64,000 nucleotides of DNA. Origin: a virus. Made by a program: the position numbers and the translations under genes. A model generated the notes under the pieces. It made no database searches. It saw only the letters and a list, made by a program, of their open reading frames with translations, and had not been told where the DNA came from. The stretch is from IMG/VR virus record IMGVR_UViG_3300017987_000003, positions 1 to 64,000 of that record. The stretch is one strand, 5' to 3'. Shown here one piece after another: positions 38,253 through 45,235 of this stretch; the first letter of the stretch is position 1; every line of letters begins with the position of its first letter.

Positions 38253-38852
38253 ATGAGAAGAGATTTTGTCGAAGAACTCGGTGCATTCATTGGCATAGAA
38301 CCGCTGATGGAAGGCGAGGAATACGACCAGGCAAAGACGATGCTCAACAAGGGTATCATGCCTGACGGTGAGAAATGGCCTCGTGGAAAGCCCAAGATCT
38401 TCGTTGGTTTTGACGGTGATATTCTGATGAAGCGACTCAAGCGCTCTGACGATGGCTCCGTTGTTTCGTTCGATCTGGAACTGAAGCCTGGGAAGGGTGG
38501 GGGTGCTGGTGCGACGATTGAGGCGGCGGCATCGAACCACTACTTCAACCTGGCAGGAACGGATGCCAAGCATATCAAGGGTATGCGAGGTGCGTTTGAG
38601 GCGGCGGTGAAGTCTGACACGAAGGGCCTGGGTCGTGATCTCCACAAATGGTTCAAGGATCCTGATAATTGGGTCTGGCGCATTGTGGGGTGGGGTGATC
38701 GAAAGCAGTGGACGGTCAAGAAGCTGACCATTTCCTCGATAACAACCAGCGGGACGATGATTGATCCGACGCGGCGCAAATGGCCGAGTGGCAGGACGGA
38801 GATCTGGGTGCCGCTCAAGGTCACGGTGCAGGCTCAGATGAGGAGGAAGTAA
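38253..38852 (+). CDS. Hypothetical protein
   Basis: 199 aa, GGGAGG 5 nt upstream. N-terminal helix (MRRDFVEELGAFIGIEPLME) followed by an alpha/beta body with FVGFDGDILMKRLKRSDDGSVVSFDLELKPG and a C-terminal strand region (TEIWVPLKVTVQAQ). Resembles structural or decoration proteins in composition; no family recognised. Confidence 0.65.
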   Translation: MRRDFVEELGAFIGIEPLMEGEEYDQAKTMLNKGIMPDGEKWPRGKPKIFVGFDGDILMKRLKRSDDGSVVSFDLELKPGKGGGAGATIEAAASNHYFNLAGTDAKHIKGMRGAFEAAVKSDTKGLGRDLHKWFKDPDNWVWRIVGWGDRKQWTVKKLTISSITTSGTMIDPTRRKWPSGRTEIWVPLKVTVQAQMRRK

Positions 38853-38854
38853 TC

Positions 38855-39382
38855 ATGGCGAAGGGTGAATTTGGCAAGGTCACTGTCGAGCGTGAATATA
38901 CAAAAAGGTCTCCGACCCTCTATACTCTCGTGGTCAAGGATGCGAAGGGAAAAGTGCTGAAGAAGTCCGATCGTCAGATGGACATTTCAGTGTGGCTCTC
39001 GAAGCACGGGTACAAGGGGATTCATCATTACCTCAAGAAGAACGAGGGAGAGGATGGCAATACGATGAAGGAAATTATCGAGAAAAAGCTGGAAGAGAAG
39101 CGAAAGGTCGGTCCCGACGACTATTCCAAGCCAGACCCCAAGGAGGCCAAGCGCCTCATAAAGTTCATGGATAAGATCGACGAGGTGGGGAGGTGGGCCG
39201 ACGAGAAGTACAGCCGATTCAAGAAGAACAAAAATCTGTTTGACATGCCCGACGGTGACGGCGAGATGGTGGCGGATCTCTTCCAGAAGATTACGGATAC
39301 GACTGACGAATTGCTGACGACGCTGGAGTTCCAGAAGATGGTGCTCCAGGGTCGTGATCCGCAGACGGGGAGGAAGATGTAA
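38855..39382 (+). CDS. Hypothetical two-part protein with internal MKEIIEK motif
   Basis: 175 aa, AGGAGG 8 nt before the ATG. Residues 1-65 form a beta-rich unit (GKVTVEREYTKRSPTLYTLVVKDAKGKVL). Residue 71 onward begins MKEIIEKKLEEKRKVG, the leader otherwise found only at N-termini, preceded by GAGGGAGAGG, so either two genes fused or an internal start at 39065 also yields a 105-aa protein. The second part is helical. TAATG overlap with the next gene. Confidence 0.65.
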   Translation: MAKGEFGKVTVEREYTKRSPTLYTLVVKDAKGKVLKKSDRQMDISVWLSKHGYKGIHHYLKKNEGEDGNTMKEIIEKKLEEKRKVGPDDYSKPDPKEAKRLIKFMDKIDEVGRWADEKYSRFKKNKNLFDMPDGDGEMVADLFQKITDTTDELLTTLEFQKMVLQGRDPQTGRKM

Positions 39383-39747
39383 TGACACTCTCGGTATCAA
39401 CACAAGTTGCTCCAGTCGGGACGAAGTTGGTCAAGGAGACGGATGCCAACGCAACGGCACAGACCTCTGTGACGGGTGCGGCTGGGACGATCTACATGAT
39501 CGATGTTGACAACACTGGGAATCCAGCTGATGTGGCCTATCTGAAGATCTACGATGATGCGGCTCCGACCGTGGGGACCACTGATCCCGACTTCATCTTA
39601 AAGGTTCCTGTCAATCAGCGGCGCCAGATAGTCTGCCCTGACGGTCTCGATTTCGCGGACCTTTCGTTTGCGGTGGTTACGGCCCCTGGTACGCCAGGAA
39701 CGACGGCGCCGACCAACCCCGTGATCGTGCAGATGGTCACGTCATAG
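39382..39747 (+). CDS. Small beta-rich structural-type protein
   Basis: 121 aa, TAATG overlap. Sequence rich in Thr, Val, Ala and Asp with no long helix (TQVAPVGTKLVKETDANATAQ...GTIYMIDVDNTGNPADVAYLKIYDDAAP). This looks like a single Ig-like or jelly-roll phage decoration or fibre-tip domain. Last gene of the operon; 30 bp later the next promoter starts. Confidence 0.65.
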   Translation: MTLSVSTQVAPVGTKLVKETDANATAQTSVTGAAGTIYMIDVDNTGNPADVAYLKIYDDAAPTVGTTDPDFILKVPVNQRRQIVCPDGLDFADLSFAVVTAPGTPGTTAPTNPVIVQMVTS

Positions 39748-39776
39748 AACGGCTACCGCTTCGTCGCGTCTCCTAG

Positions 39777-39804
39777 TTGACAAACGCACACAATGCTTTA
39801 TAGT
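39777..39804 (+). promoter_or_regulatory. Promoter of TTGACAAACG family
   Basis: TTGACA (39777-39782), 16-nt spacer starting AACGC, TATAGT (39799-39804). Confidence 0.85.
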
Positions 39805-39814
39805 ACTCCTGATG

Positions 39815-39831
39815 GTCGGGGTGATCTCGGC
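39815..39831 (+). promoter_or_regulatory. 5'-UTR hairpin with GTGAT loop
   Basis: GTCGGG-GTGAT-CTCGGC, 6 bp with two G-T pairs, followed 3 nt later by AGGAGG of the 39846 gene. Confidence 0.7.
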
Positions 39832-39845
39832 AGAAGGAGGAGTTC

Positions 39846-40058
39846 ATGACTAGAGACGAGGTGGCGGCCCTGGTCCACCGTGTGGCGCGGGAGGTTGTTG
39901 GGGGCCTGGGCATTGTAGATCCTGAGAGGGTCGACGACAGGGCCGTTGGGCTGGCCTACGATCGCTTGTGGGAGGTGGACAAGCTCGCGGTTGAGCTGCA
40001 TACCGATCGGTTCAAGGTGAAGTCGGCTCTTCAATTGGCTGCGAGGGATTGTGCATGA
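39846..40058 (+). CDS. Hypothetical small helical protein
   Basis: 70 aa (MTRDEVAALVHRVAREVVGG ... ALQLAARDCA), first gene after a promoter and RNGAT hairpin with a strong SD. All-helical with no family recognised. ATGA overlap with the next gene suggests coupling. Confidence 0.7.
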   Translation: MTRDEVAALVHRVAREVVGGLGIVDPERVDDRAVGLAYDRLWEVDKLAVELHTDRFKVKSALQLAARDCA

Positions 40059-40624
40059 AGCGTTTTGACAGGCGCCCGATGGACCGTTTTGTGCGAGTGA
40101 TTCCTTCGAAGATCTCTCCTTGTGTGTTTTTGGATGACAAGCCTCCTCTAGAAGAGATGATGACCCGTGCCGAGGCGTTATATTTGTATGAGATCTGGAT
40201 TGATCCGTTGGAGCATCGCTACAAGGATCCGTGTTTTATTCATACCGAGTATGGGGCAGTGCGGGTCAAGGCGGACCCTGTAATTCCTGACAAGGATCAG
40301 GTCTTGTTACGGAAGCTTGTAGTGCTTGTTGAGCATCCGTCGTCGAATCCTCACGAGCGAGAGAATGCGAAGAAACGGATCGAGGAGATTGGTGTCCGCT
40401 TAGAGGAAGAGATGGATCTGGAGTTTTTGAATATCGATCGCAAGGAGCTGTATCTCGACAACTTTGAAATATTGTGCGAGGGGAGATGTGGTTTACTCCA
40501 GGGGGATATGCACGAGGCATTGTTTGTCTATGCTCGGACGTCTGAGGAAGCGGATGAATGGATGAATGTGGCGCAATTCTCGGCCGATAACTATGTGAAG
40601 ATCCCGAGGAGGTTGACGGCATGA
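40055..40624 (+). CDS. Hypothetical protein with DUF2786-like helical motif
   Basis: 189 aa from the ATG that overlaps the upstream stop. Residues about 88-123 (LLRKLVVLVEHPSSNPHERENAKKRIEEIGVRLEEE) share the pattern L-x-LV-HP-x-x-x-HERENA-x-x-RI-EI with the gene at 58002, and recall the N-terminal motif of DUF2786 proteins. The C-terminus has FEILCEGRCGLLQGDMHEALFVYAR. Function unknown. Confidence 0.65.
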   Translation: MKRFDRRPMDRFVRVIPSKISPCVFLDDKPPLEEMMTRAEALYLYEIWIDPLEHRYKDPCFIHTEYGAVRVKADPVIPDKDQVLLRKLVVLVEHPSSNPHERENAKKRIEEIGVRLEEEMDLEFLNIDRKELYLDNFEILCEGRCGLLQGDMHEALFVYARTSEEADEWMNVAQFSADNYVKIPRRLTA

Positions 40625-42576
40625 AGGATGAAATAATTCTCAAGGAAAAAGTCGCCGAAGAGATGCCACGGGAGTCCAGGGAGGAGGATCCATCTGTCGG
40701 AAAATGGTACTGGATTACTGATGATGACGGCGATCGATGGCTTGGTTGCGTTACGCATATGGGCTCGAACTATGTCAAGATGACAAGTACTTATGGGGGG
40801 GATAGACGGATCCATTTTGACAACTTTTGGAAGTGGTGTGAGTACGTTCCAGATGCGTTGGAAATTGTCCACGAGAAGACGGAGGAGTGTCGGGCGAGGA
40901 TTGGCGAACTGACGAATGAAGTGCAACTGCTCACATCGAGACTTGGCGTGGCTCCGTCCTTGGCGCTATCGGAGAGATCTGACACGGAGGCTCTGGCGGT
41001 TCGAGCGGGTGAGCCGATGCCAGAATATCGCGAAGCTCTGGTGAAGGCCAAGAAGGATAAGTTGCCTGCGTTGTTTGAAGAGATCAAGAAGACCAGCGAG
41101 AAAATGGAGAGGTGGCTCAAGGCCGAGGCGATCCCTCTGAAGGCTGCTCGTGACAAGATGGATTCTCTTATCAACAGTGTGGATCGTCGAATTCTTGCGG
41201 TCGATTTGTACGCGGGGTTGAGCGAGGAGGCGGCGCTCGTTCGGGATGGCGAGCCAGCGGAGATGACCGAGCCTATTCGTTTGTTGCAGCGCAGGCATTA
41301 TATGGACGAAGAATGTCTGGCTCAATATCGACATGGCGGCATGGAATTCAAGGACATCGAGGCTTTCGATGGGTGGCTTGCTTCAGACGAGAATCGAGAG
41401 CGAATCCTACCATTTCCACGGTGTATGGTGGCGTTCCAGGTTCGTCGTAAGAGAAAGGAGCGTCATGGCTCTTCGCTATCTGACTTCATCAGGATTATGG
41501 AATTGGAGAAGCTTGACACTGTGACTTTTCTTTATATTCGCAACGGTGATCAGGTTTGGCGTGTAAATACGAAGATTGATTTCGGCGAGAGGCTGTTTCC
41601 CGACAGCGATCGTCAGCTCATTTCTAGCGGAAATAAATTATGGGCGAAGGTTGATTGGAAGGGAGTAAAAGGCTTTATATCCGATGATAGGTATCGATAT
41701 TTACGGGAGGAAGATGCGCGTAATCTTTGGGCGTGGCGGGCGGAAAAAAAGAAGTGGGATGCGGAGGAAGCAGCAGGGATGGGCAGGGATGATCATAGTT
41801 TTTTTCCTCCGAGCCGTCCTGACAGACAGAGCGAGGATTATCGAGCGTTTGTTCCTGATGATCTCTATTACGATGATATGATGACGAAGCTCAGTAATGA
41901 TATCGAAGAGCACAATCGAGTTGTGATGATTCTCCAGGGCTTGATTGATCGCTCGGAGGTTTTGCATCCTCATCCACCCTGGAAGATCTGGACGGCGGAT
42001 GGTTTTCAGCAGGCGATTCGATTGGTTTACGATCAGGATCGAGCGTTGGTTGCTGGGGAGAAGCCCGATTTTGAAGCATATCGCAAGAAGTTGAACGAGT
42101 CGCTCGGGGTGGGATCTATTACGATCGGTCAGGAGAGGGCGTGGATGATCAAGGAGGCAAAACGGGAGAATGCGCGGAGGGATAGAAATTGGCGCAGGAG
42201 GGATGAGCGGTATGTTAAATTGTACTCACCGTATGGCAATCCTGGCCCTGGGTATTTGGCCGAGGTTGTGAAGTTTATGCCTCGTGCGAGGAAGTGTACC
42301 TACCACTGGAAGCGCGACCGCCTTACCTATGATTACAGTTCATGGGGGCGCGAGAAGGATCCGCACATTCATGCGCAGATTACTTGCAAGGATACAGACT
42401 TGATAAACGTGAGTGCATACAAGCCTGGGGATTTCAGGAGGTTTTTTGACGATCCGAGGACGCGCGCTGAGTATCTGGAGTGGGCTCCCATGCTGCTGAT
42501 GGCCGAGGAGTACCACGCTGGCAACAGGACGGTCGGCACTGGAAAGGGGTCTAAGGAGGATAATGATGGGGATTGA
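40621..42576 (+). CDS. Large hypothetical phage protein
   Basis: 651 aa, ATGA overlap. N-terminal SH3-like strand region (GKWYWITDDDGDRWLGCVTHMGSNYVKMTS), then a long coiled-coil section (about 80-190: EIVHEKTEECRARIGELTNEVQLL ... AARDKMDSLINSVDRRILAV), a central domain with FPRCMVAFQVRRKRKERHG and repeated Trp/Asp-rich segments, and a C-terminal beta region (GYLAEVVKFMPRARKCTYHWKRDRLTYDY). Such long conserved hypothetical genes in early regions are typical for jumbo phages. No enzymatic motif identified. Confidence 0.65.
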   Translation: MKDEIILKEKVAEEMPRESREEDPSVGKWYWITDDDGDRWLGCVTHMGSNYVKMTSTYGGDRRIHFDNFWKWCEYVPDALEIVHEKTEECRARIGELTNEVQLLTSRLGVAPSLALSERSDTEALAVRAGEPMPEYREALVKAKKDKLPALFEEIKKTSEKMERWLKAEAIPLKAARDKMDSLINSVDRRILAVDLYAGLSEEAALVRDGEPAEMTEPIRLLQRRHYMDEECLAQYRHGGMEFKDIEAFDGWLASDENRERILPFPRCMVAFQVRRKRKERHGSSLSDFIRIMELEKLDTVTFLYIRNGDQVWRVNTKIDFGERLFPDSDRQLISSGNKLWAKVDWKGVKGFISDDRYRYLREEDARNLWAWRAEKKKWDAEEAAGMGRDDHSFFPPSRPDRQSEDYRAFVPDDLYYDDMMTKLSNDIEEHNRVVMILQGLIDRSEVLHPHPPWKIWTADGFQQAIRLVYDQDRALVAGEKPDFEAYRKKLNESLGVGSITIGQERAWMIKEAKRENARRDRNWRRRDERYVKLYSPYGNPGPGYLAEVVKFMPRARKCTYHWKRDRLTYDYSSWGREKDPHIHAQITCKDTDLINVSAYKPGDFRRFFDDPRTRAEYLEWAPMLLMAEEYHAGNRTVGTGKGSKEDNDGD

Positions 42577-42961
42577 GTCTTTGATTGGAAAGAGAAGAGC
42601 GCAAAATATCAGGTGGGCCTTGGCGTTCATTCGCGAGGATGATTGGTTGTTTGACTACATCGAAGAGTTGCGCTCTGTGCGCACGTTGACGCTTGCAAAT
42701 GGAACGGTGGTGCGCGTAGGGGATGTGCTTGTTACAGAGCGTGGGTATGTTTGGCTCATTACGGCGATCGGGGAGCGGTTGGCGATGGGTAGGATCATCG
42801 AACGGAACGGCGAGCCTGCGAAGCATGATAGTTATACCCACGAACAACTGCTCGATTTGGCTGGTACACTGCTGCCCAATAAAGGTGAGCACTACTGGCG
42901 CCTTTGGTCGGAGGCATATCCCGATCGGCCTGTTCCGTCTGGGTCGAAAATTTCCTCTTGA
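42566..42961 (+). CDS. Hypothetical protein, paralogue of 59329
   Basis: 131 aa from the second of two ATGs (AGGAGG 6 nt upstream). The segment VRVGDVLVTERGYVWLITAIGERLAMGRII is shared in pattern with the gene at 59329 (IREGDVLVRDRTAITYVMKVTAIGEKAALVKPL), and both end with a W-x-x-W-(A/S)-x-x-YP motif. Probably a small beta-barrel (SH3/KOW-like) domain. Function unknown. Confidence 0.65.
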   Translation: MGIESLIGKRRAQNIRWALAFIREDDWLFDYIEELRSVRTLTLANGTVVRVGDVLVTERGYVWLITAIGERLAMGRIIERNGEPAKHDSYTHEQLLDLAGTLLPNKGEHYWRLWSEAYPDRPVPSGSKISS

Positions 42962-43005
42962 CTTCCTGGGAAAGCATCTCCATCATTAGGGGCAGGAGAC
43001 GAAAA

Positions 43006-43122
43006 ATGGAAAAGCGTATCAAAAAAAGAAATCCGATGATTCGTAACGCGACCCCTACCACTGTGACCGCTCGGTTATGGTGTTCGTCCCTTCATTTGTA
43101 TTCATCCCTACTCTTTAGTTAA
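43006..43122 (+). CDS. 38-aa basic ORF before tRNA cluster 2
   Basis: ATG 7 nt after AGGAG. The peptide starts MEKRIKKRNPMIRNATP and ends in a hydrophobic, Ser/Leu-rich stretch (SSLHLYSSLLFS). It fills the gap before tRNA-Ser. No family recognised; only SD and position support it. Confidence 0.35.
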   Translation: MEKRIKKRNPMIRNATPTTVTARLWCSSLHLYSSLLFS

Positions 43123-43139
43123 GCCGCCTCCCTCAGTTC

Positions 43140-43228
43140 GGGGGATTGGCTGAATTGGCAAAGCGGCGCCCTGGAACGGCGTAGCCTGCGTTTTTGATGC
43201 AGTCCAGGTTCGAATCCTGGATCCTCCG
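43140..43228 (+). tRNA. tRNA-Ser(GGA)
   Basis: 89 nt, class II. Acceptor GGGGGAT/ATCCTCC, anticodon stem GCGCC/GGCGT with loop CTGGAAC, long variable arm, T-arm CCAGG-TTCGAAT-CCTGG, discriminator G. Confidence 0.9.
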
Positions 43229-43230
43229 CA

Positions 43231-43246
43231 GCGAACTGGAGTTCGC
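43231..43246. repeat. 16-bp palindrome copy 6 (GCGAACTGGAGTTCGC)
   Basis: Centre GG instead of CC, i.e. the opposite orientation of the common form. Lies 2 nt after tRNA-Ser and 3 nt before an ATG. Confidence 0.9.
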
Positions 43247-43249
43247 GGG

Positions 43250-43489
43250 ATGACGAGAACGATGAAAAAGAAGAATGCCAGATACAAACAGTGCTTGATC
43301 GGTCGGGAGACCGCTCGGTGGACCGCGTGGATCCCCGAGGCGCTGGCACGTGTCGGCAAGGTGATTGTGCCGAAGGGTGAAGGGCCTGCGTTGGTTTTGG
43401 AGGCTTACAGGGGCATTGCGCTTCGTCACGATGAATTGATGGATTTCTCGGAGGAGTACAAACATCACCGAGGAAGGACGGATATTTAA
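43250..43489 (+). CDS. Hypothetical protein between tRNAs
   Basis: 79 aa (or 75 aa from MKKKNARYK at 43262). Sequence includes CLIGRETARWTAWIPEALARVGKVIVPKGEGPALVLEAYRGIALRHDEL, similar in style to small phage KOW/SH3-like proteins found next to tRNAs. The gene ends 2 bases before the next tRNA gene. SD weak (GCGGG). Confidence 0.6.
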   Translation: MTRTMKKKNARYKQCLIGRETARWTAWIPEALARVGKVIVPKGEGPALVLEAYRGIALRHDELMDFSEEYKHHRGRTDI

Positions 43490-43491
43490 AA

Positions 43492-43576
43492 TGAGGATTG
43501 ACAGAGTTGGAATTGTGCCCGCCTCGAAAGCGGTGGCCGTCGTAATGGCGCGGGGGTTCGAATCCCTCATCCTCAG
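43492..43576 (+). tRNA. tRNA-Ser(CGA)
   Basis: 85 nt, class II. Acceptor TGAGGAT/ATCCTCA, anticodon stem CCCGC/GCGGT-type with loop CTCGAAA, T-arm GGGGG-TTCGAAT-CCCTC, discriminator G. Confidence 0.88.
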
Positions 43577-43578
43577 CT

Positions 43579-43654
43579 GTGGCCGTAGCTCAAGTTTTGG
43601 TAGAGCGCGGGATTGTGGCTCCCGTGGTTGGGGATTCGAATTCCCTCGGTCACT
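43579..43654 (+). tRNA. tRNA-His(GTG), no encoded G-1/C73
   Basis: 76 nt. Acceptor GTGGCCG/CGGTCAC, anticodon stem CGGGA/TCCCG with loop TTGTGGC. The base before position 1 is T and the discriminator is T, so the G-1:C73 pair that marks bacterial tRNA-His is not encoded. Confidence 0.85.
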
Positions 43655-43659
43655 CAACA

Positions 43660-43749
43660 GGAGGACTGGCAGAATTGGCATTGCGTCGGTCTTGAAAACC
43701 GTGGCTGTCCGTAAGCGCGGGCATGTGGGTTCGAATCCCACGTCCTCCT
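43660..43749 (+). tRNA. tRNA-Ser(TGA)
   Basis: 90 nt, class II. Acceptor GGAGGAC/GTCCTCC, anticodon stem TCGGT/ACCGT with loop CTTGAAA, T-arm GTGGG-TTCGAAT-CCCAC. The discriminator reads T rather than G. Confidence 0.87.
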
Positions 43750-43753
43750 CTGA

Positions 43754-43828
43754 AGTCTCGGTGGCCGAGAGGCAAGGCATTCGGTTGCAACCCGAAATGG
43801 ACGTCGGTTCGACTCCGATCCGAGACTC
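43754..43828 (+). tRNA. tRNA-Cys(GCA)
   Basis: 75 nt. Acceptor AGTCTCG/CGAGACT, anticodon stem TTCGG/CCGAA with loop TTGCAAC, T-loop TTCGACT. Confidence 0.87.
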
Positions 43829-43830
43829 AA

Positions 43831-43915
43831 GGAAGACTGCGCGAACGGTAAGCGACCGCACTGCTAATGCGAGGTCATCTGAAAGGGTGTGGGGGTTCGA
43901 ATCCTCCGTCTTCCG
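43831..43915 (+). tRNA. tRNA-Ser(GCT)
   Basis: 85 nt, class II. Acceptor GGAAGAC/GTCTTCC, anticodon stem CGCA/TGCG with loop CTGCTAA, discriminator G. Confidence 0.88.
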
Positions 43916-43921
43916 CCGTAG

Positions 43922-43992
43922 GGGTGAGTGGTGTAATGGCAACACGCGTGGCCCCAGACCACGTTCTCAGGGTTCGAATCCTTGCTCACCTG
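43922..43992 (+). tRNA. tRNA-Trp(CCA), C33
   Basis: 71 nt. Acceptor GGGTGAG/CTCACCT, anticodon stem CGTGG/CCACG with loop CCCCAGA: anticodon CCA with C at position 33. T-arm CAGGG-TTCGAAT-CCTTG. Confidence 0.82.
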
Positions 43993-44061
43993 CCAGAAAA
44001 ATGATTTTGCGCTGCAAGATTCGGCTCTGGCGGGTGGTACAATGGTGGCAGGAGGTAAGAG

Positions 44062-44226
44062 ATGGAGTGGAAAAACATGACGGAAGAGGAGAAGTTGAAA
44101 TTGGCCGAGCAGACACAATCTGTATTGAAAACGATGACGAAAGAAGAAGAGGAGCGATTGAAGTCCTTGTTCAACATCGAGGAGGAAGATGCGCCCATGG
44201 TCCAACGGCAGAGGCATCAGATTTAA
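44062..44226 (+). CDS. 54-aa acidic helical ORF overlapping tRNA-Leu
   Basis: ATG 6 nt after AGGAGG. Sequence MEWKNMTEEEKLKLAEQTQS ... KTMTKEEEERLKSLFNIEEED is a typical small phage helical protein. The frame runs 36 nt into the tRNA-Leu(TAA) gene and its stop codon is the TAA anticodon itself, so the mRNA and tRNA sequences overlap. Confidence 0.55.
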   Translation: MEWKNMTEEEKLKLAEQTQSVLKTMTKEEEERLKSLFNIEEEDAPMVQRQRHQI

Positions 44227-44263
44227 GATCTGAGGGTTCCAGGTTCGAATCCTGGTGGGCGTA
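44191..44263 (+). tRNA. tRNA-Leu(TAA), short variable loop
   Basis: 73 nt. Acceptor GCGCCCA/TGGGCGT, anticodon stem TCAGA/TCTGA with loop TTTAAGA, variable loop only about 5 nt, T-arm CCAGG-TTCGAAT-CCTGG, discriminator A. Bacterial tRNA-Leu normally has a long variable arm. Confidence 0.85.
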
Positions 44264-44267
44264 CCGA

Positions 44268-44340
44268 GCGACTGTGGCCCAACGGCAGAGGCGTCGGTTT
44301 CAAGAACCGAAAGTTGGTGGTTCGAATCCACTCAGTCGTA
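44268..44340 (+). tRNA. tRNA-Leu(CAA), short variable loop
   Basis: 73 nt. Acceptor GCGACTG/CAGTCGT, anticodon stem TCGGT/ACCGA with loop TTCAAGA, class I variable loop, discriminator A. D-loop AACGGCAGAG as in the previous gene. Confidence 0.86.
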
Positions 44341-44345
44341 CTCAT

Positions 44346-44418
44346 GGGAGGGTACCCCAACGGCAGAGGGGTCCGGTTGAGGGCCGGTTCAGTGAGGGTT
44401 CGAATCCCTCCTCTCCCA
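44346..44418 (+). tRNA. tRNA-Leu(GAG), short variable loop
   Basis: 73 nt. Acceptor GGGAGGG/CTCTCCC, anticodon stem TCCGG/CCGGT (outer T-T mismatch) with loop TTGAGGG, class I, discriminator A. Confidence 0.82.
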
Positions 44419-44426
44419 CAAAATAT

Positions 44427-44497
44427 GGCTTCGTAGCTGAGGGGTTTAGCACTGGCCTGAAGAGCCGGAGACACTGGGTCGACTCCAGTCGAAGCCA
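44427..44497 (+). tRNA. tRNA-Phe(GAA)
   Basis: 71 nt. Acceptor GGCTTCG/CGAAGCC, anticodon stem CTGGC/GCCGG with loop CTGAAGA, discriminator A. Confidence 0.88.
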
Positions 44498-44499
44498 CC

Positions 44500-44580
44500 G
44501 AGATATCAATTTGTCACATTTTGATATCAAATTGATACATGCAATAGCATGCGATTATATGCTGGAGCATGTCGTTATAT
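44500..44580. repeat. Inverted repeat plus 20-bp tandem repeat between tRNAs
   Basis: GATATCAATTTG near 44501 pairs with CAAATTGATA near 44528. It is followed by two imperfect 20-bp direct repeats, AGCATGCGATTATATGC and AGCATGTCGTTATATGC (about 44547-44582). AT-rich compared with the surrounding tRNAs. May be an operator or a remnant of a recombination event. Confidence 0.6.
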
Positions 44581-44654
44581 GCCCGCGTAGGCCAATTGGC
44601 AGAGTCGTTCGGTTCAGGACCGAAATGTTGGTGGTTCGAGTCCACTCGCGGGTA
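44581..44654 (+). tRNA. tRNA-Leu(CAG), short variable loop
   Basis: 74 nt. Acceptor GCCCGCG/CGCGGGT, anticodon stem TTCGG/CCGAA with loop TTCAGGA, variable loop ATGTT, discriminator A followed by CCA. Confidence 0.86.
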
Positions 44655-44658
44655 CCAT

Positions 44659-44745
44659 GGGAAGTGATTTAAGGCAGGCTGGGCCTGCGATGGGCTGTAA
44701 CCCCGTTCCTCCACGAGGCGAGTGGTTCGATTCCACCGCTTCCCA
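44659..44745 (+). tRNA. tRNA-Tyr(GTA) with enlarged D-arm
   Basis: 87 nt, class II. Acceptor GGGAAGT/GCTTCCC, anticodon stem ATGGG/CCCGT with loop CTGTAAC, variable arm TCCTCCACGAGGCGA, T-loop TTCGATT. The D region is about 22 nt and holds a hairpin GCAGG-CTGGG-CCTGC. The outermost T-stem pair is A-C. Confidence 0.82.
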
Positions 44746-45225
44746 CTACATGAAGATCTTTTTGAGCGTAGCGCGTAGGATGCTCTTGTCGGTTCCTTTG
44801 TTGAGCGCCAGGGCGTCTGTGACCTGTTGCTCGATCGGTTCGTCTCCAAGGCAATAGTAGTTCTGGGTATCTCCCGTGGCAGGACTTGTGGCGAGTTCGA
44901 GAAGAAGGGCGAGATCCAGGATGTCAGACTCGATTTCGAATATTAGAGCTGCACGTGCTTCTTCTCTGGTTTGGTAGATGGAGAGATCATCGTAGTCGAA
45001 TCGGTATGGTACTTTTTCTTTGTTGATGGGGTCGTCGATTACGATTCCTTCTGCCGCGAGGTATGTTCCAACGGAGGGGATCTCTCTCTCTGTGACTTTG
45101 GTGACCTCTAGCGTCTGGATTGCTCCTTCTCCTGTGTTTGACTGCAAGTCGGTGGCGTAGGCTGTTATCCCAGGCTTCAGCCAGTCCATGTTTCTTTCTT
45201 CGTCAGCCGTGTGTCGTTTGATCAT
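44746..45225 (-). CDS. Hypothetical protein
   Basis: 159 aa, AAGGAG 6 nt before the ATG. First half beta-rich (WLKPGITAYATDLQS ... ATQTLEVTKVTEREIPSVGTYLAAEGIVIDD), followed by SIYQTREEARAALIFEIESDILDLALLLEL, a pattern often seen in small phage regulators that couple a barrel with a helical tail. Its stop codon is adjacent to tRNA-Tyr on the other strand. Last gene of the minus-strand helicase operon. Confidence 0.7.
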   Translation of the reverse strand: MIKRHTADEERNMDWLKPGITAYATDLQSNTGEGAIQTLEVTKVTEREIPSVGTYLAAEGIVIDDPINKEKVPYRFDYDDLSIYQTREEARAALIFEIESDILDLALLLELATSPATGDTQNYYCLGDEPIEQQVTDALALNKGTDKSILRATLKKIFM

Positions 45226-45235
45226 TTTTTCTCCT

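Noticed and set aside
42955-42990. Promoter TTGACT-N18-ATCATT before the 38-aa ORF
   Set aside because: It overlaps the end of the upstream gene, the -10 is poor and the conserved AAACG extension is missing.
43491-44672. 393-aa plus-strand ORF through tRNA cluster 2
   Set aside because: It reads through at least ten tRNA genes and has no SD; the repeated GFES/GSNP phrases come from T-arm sequences.
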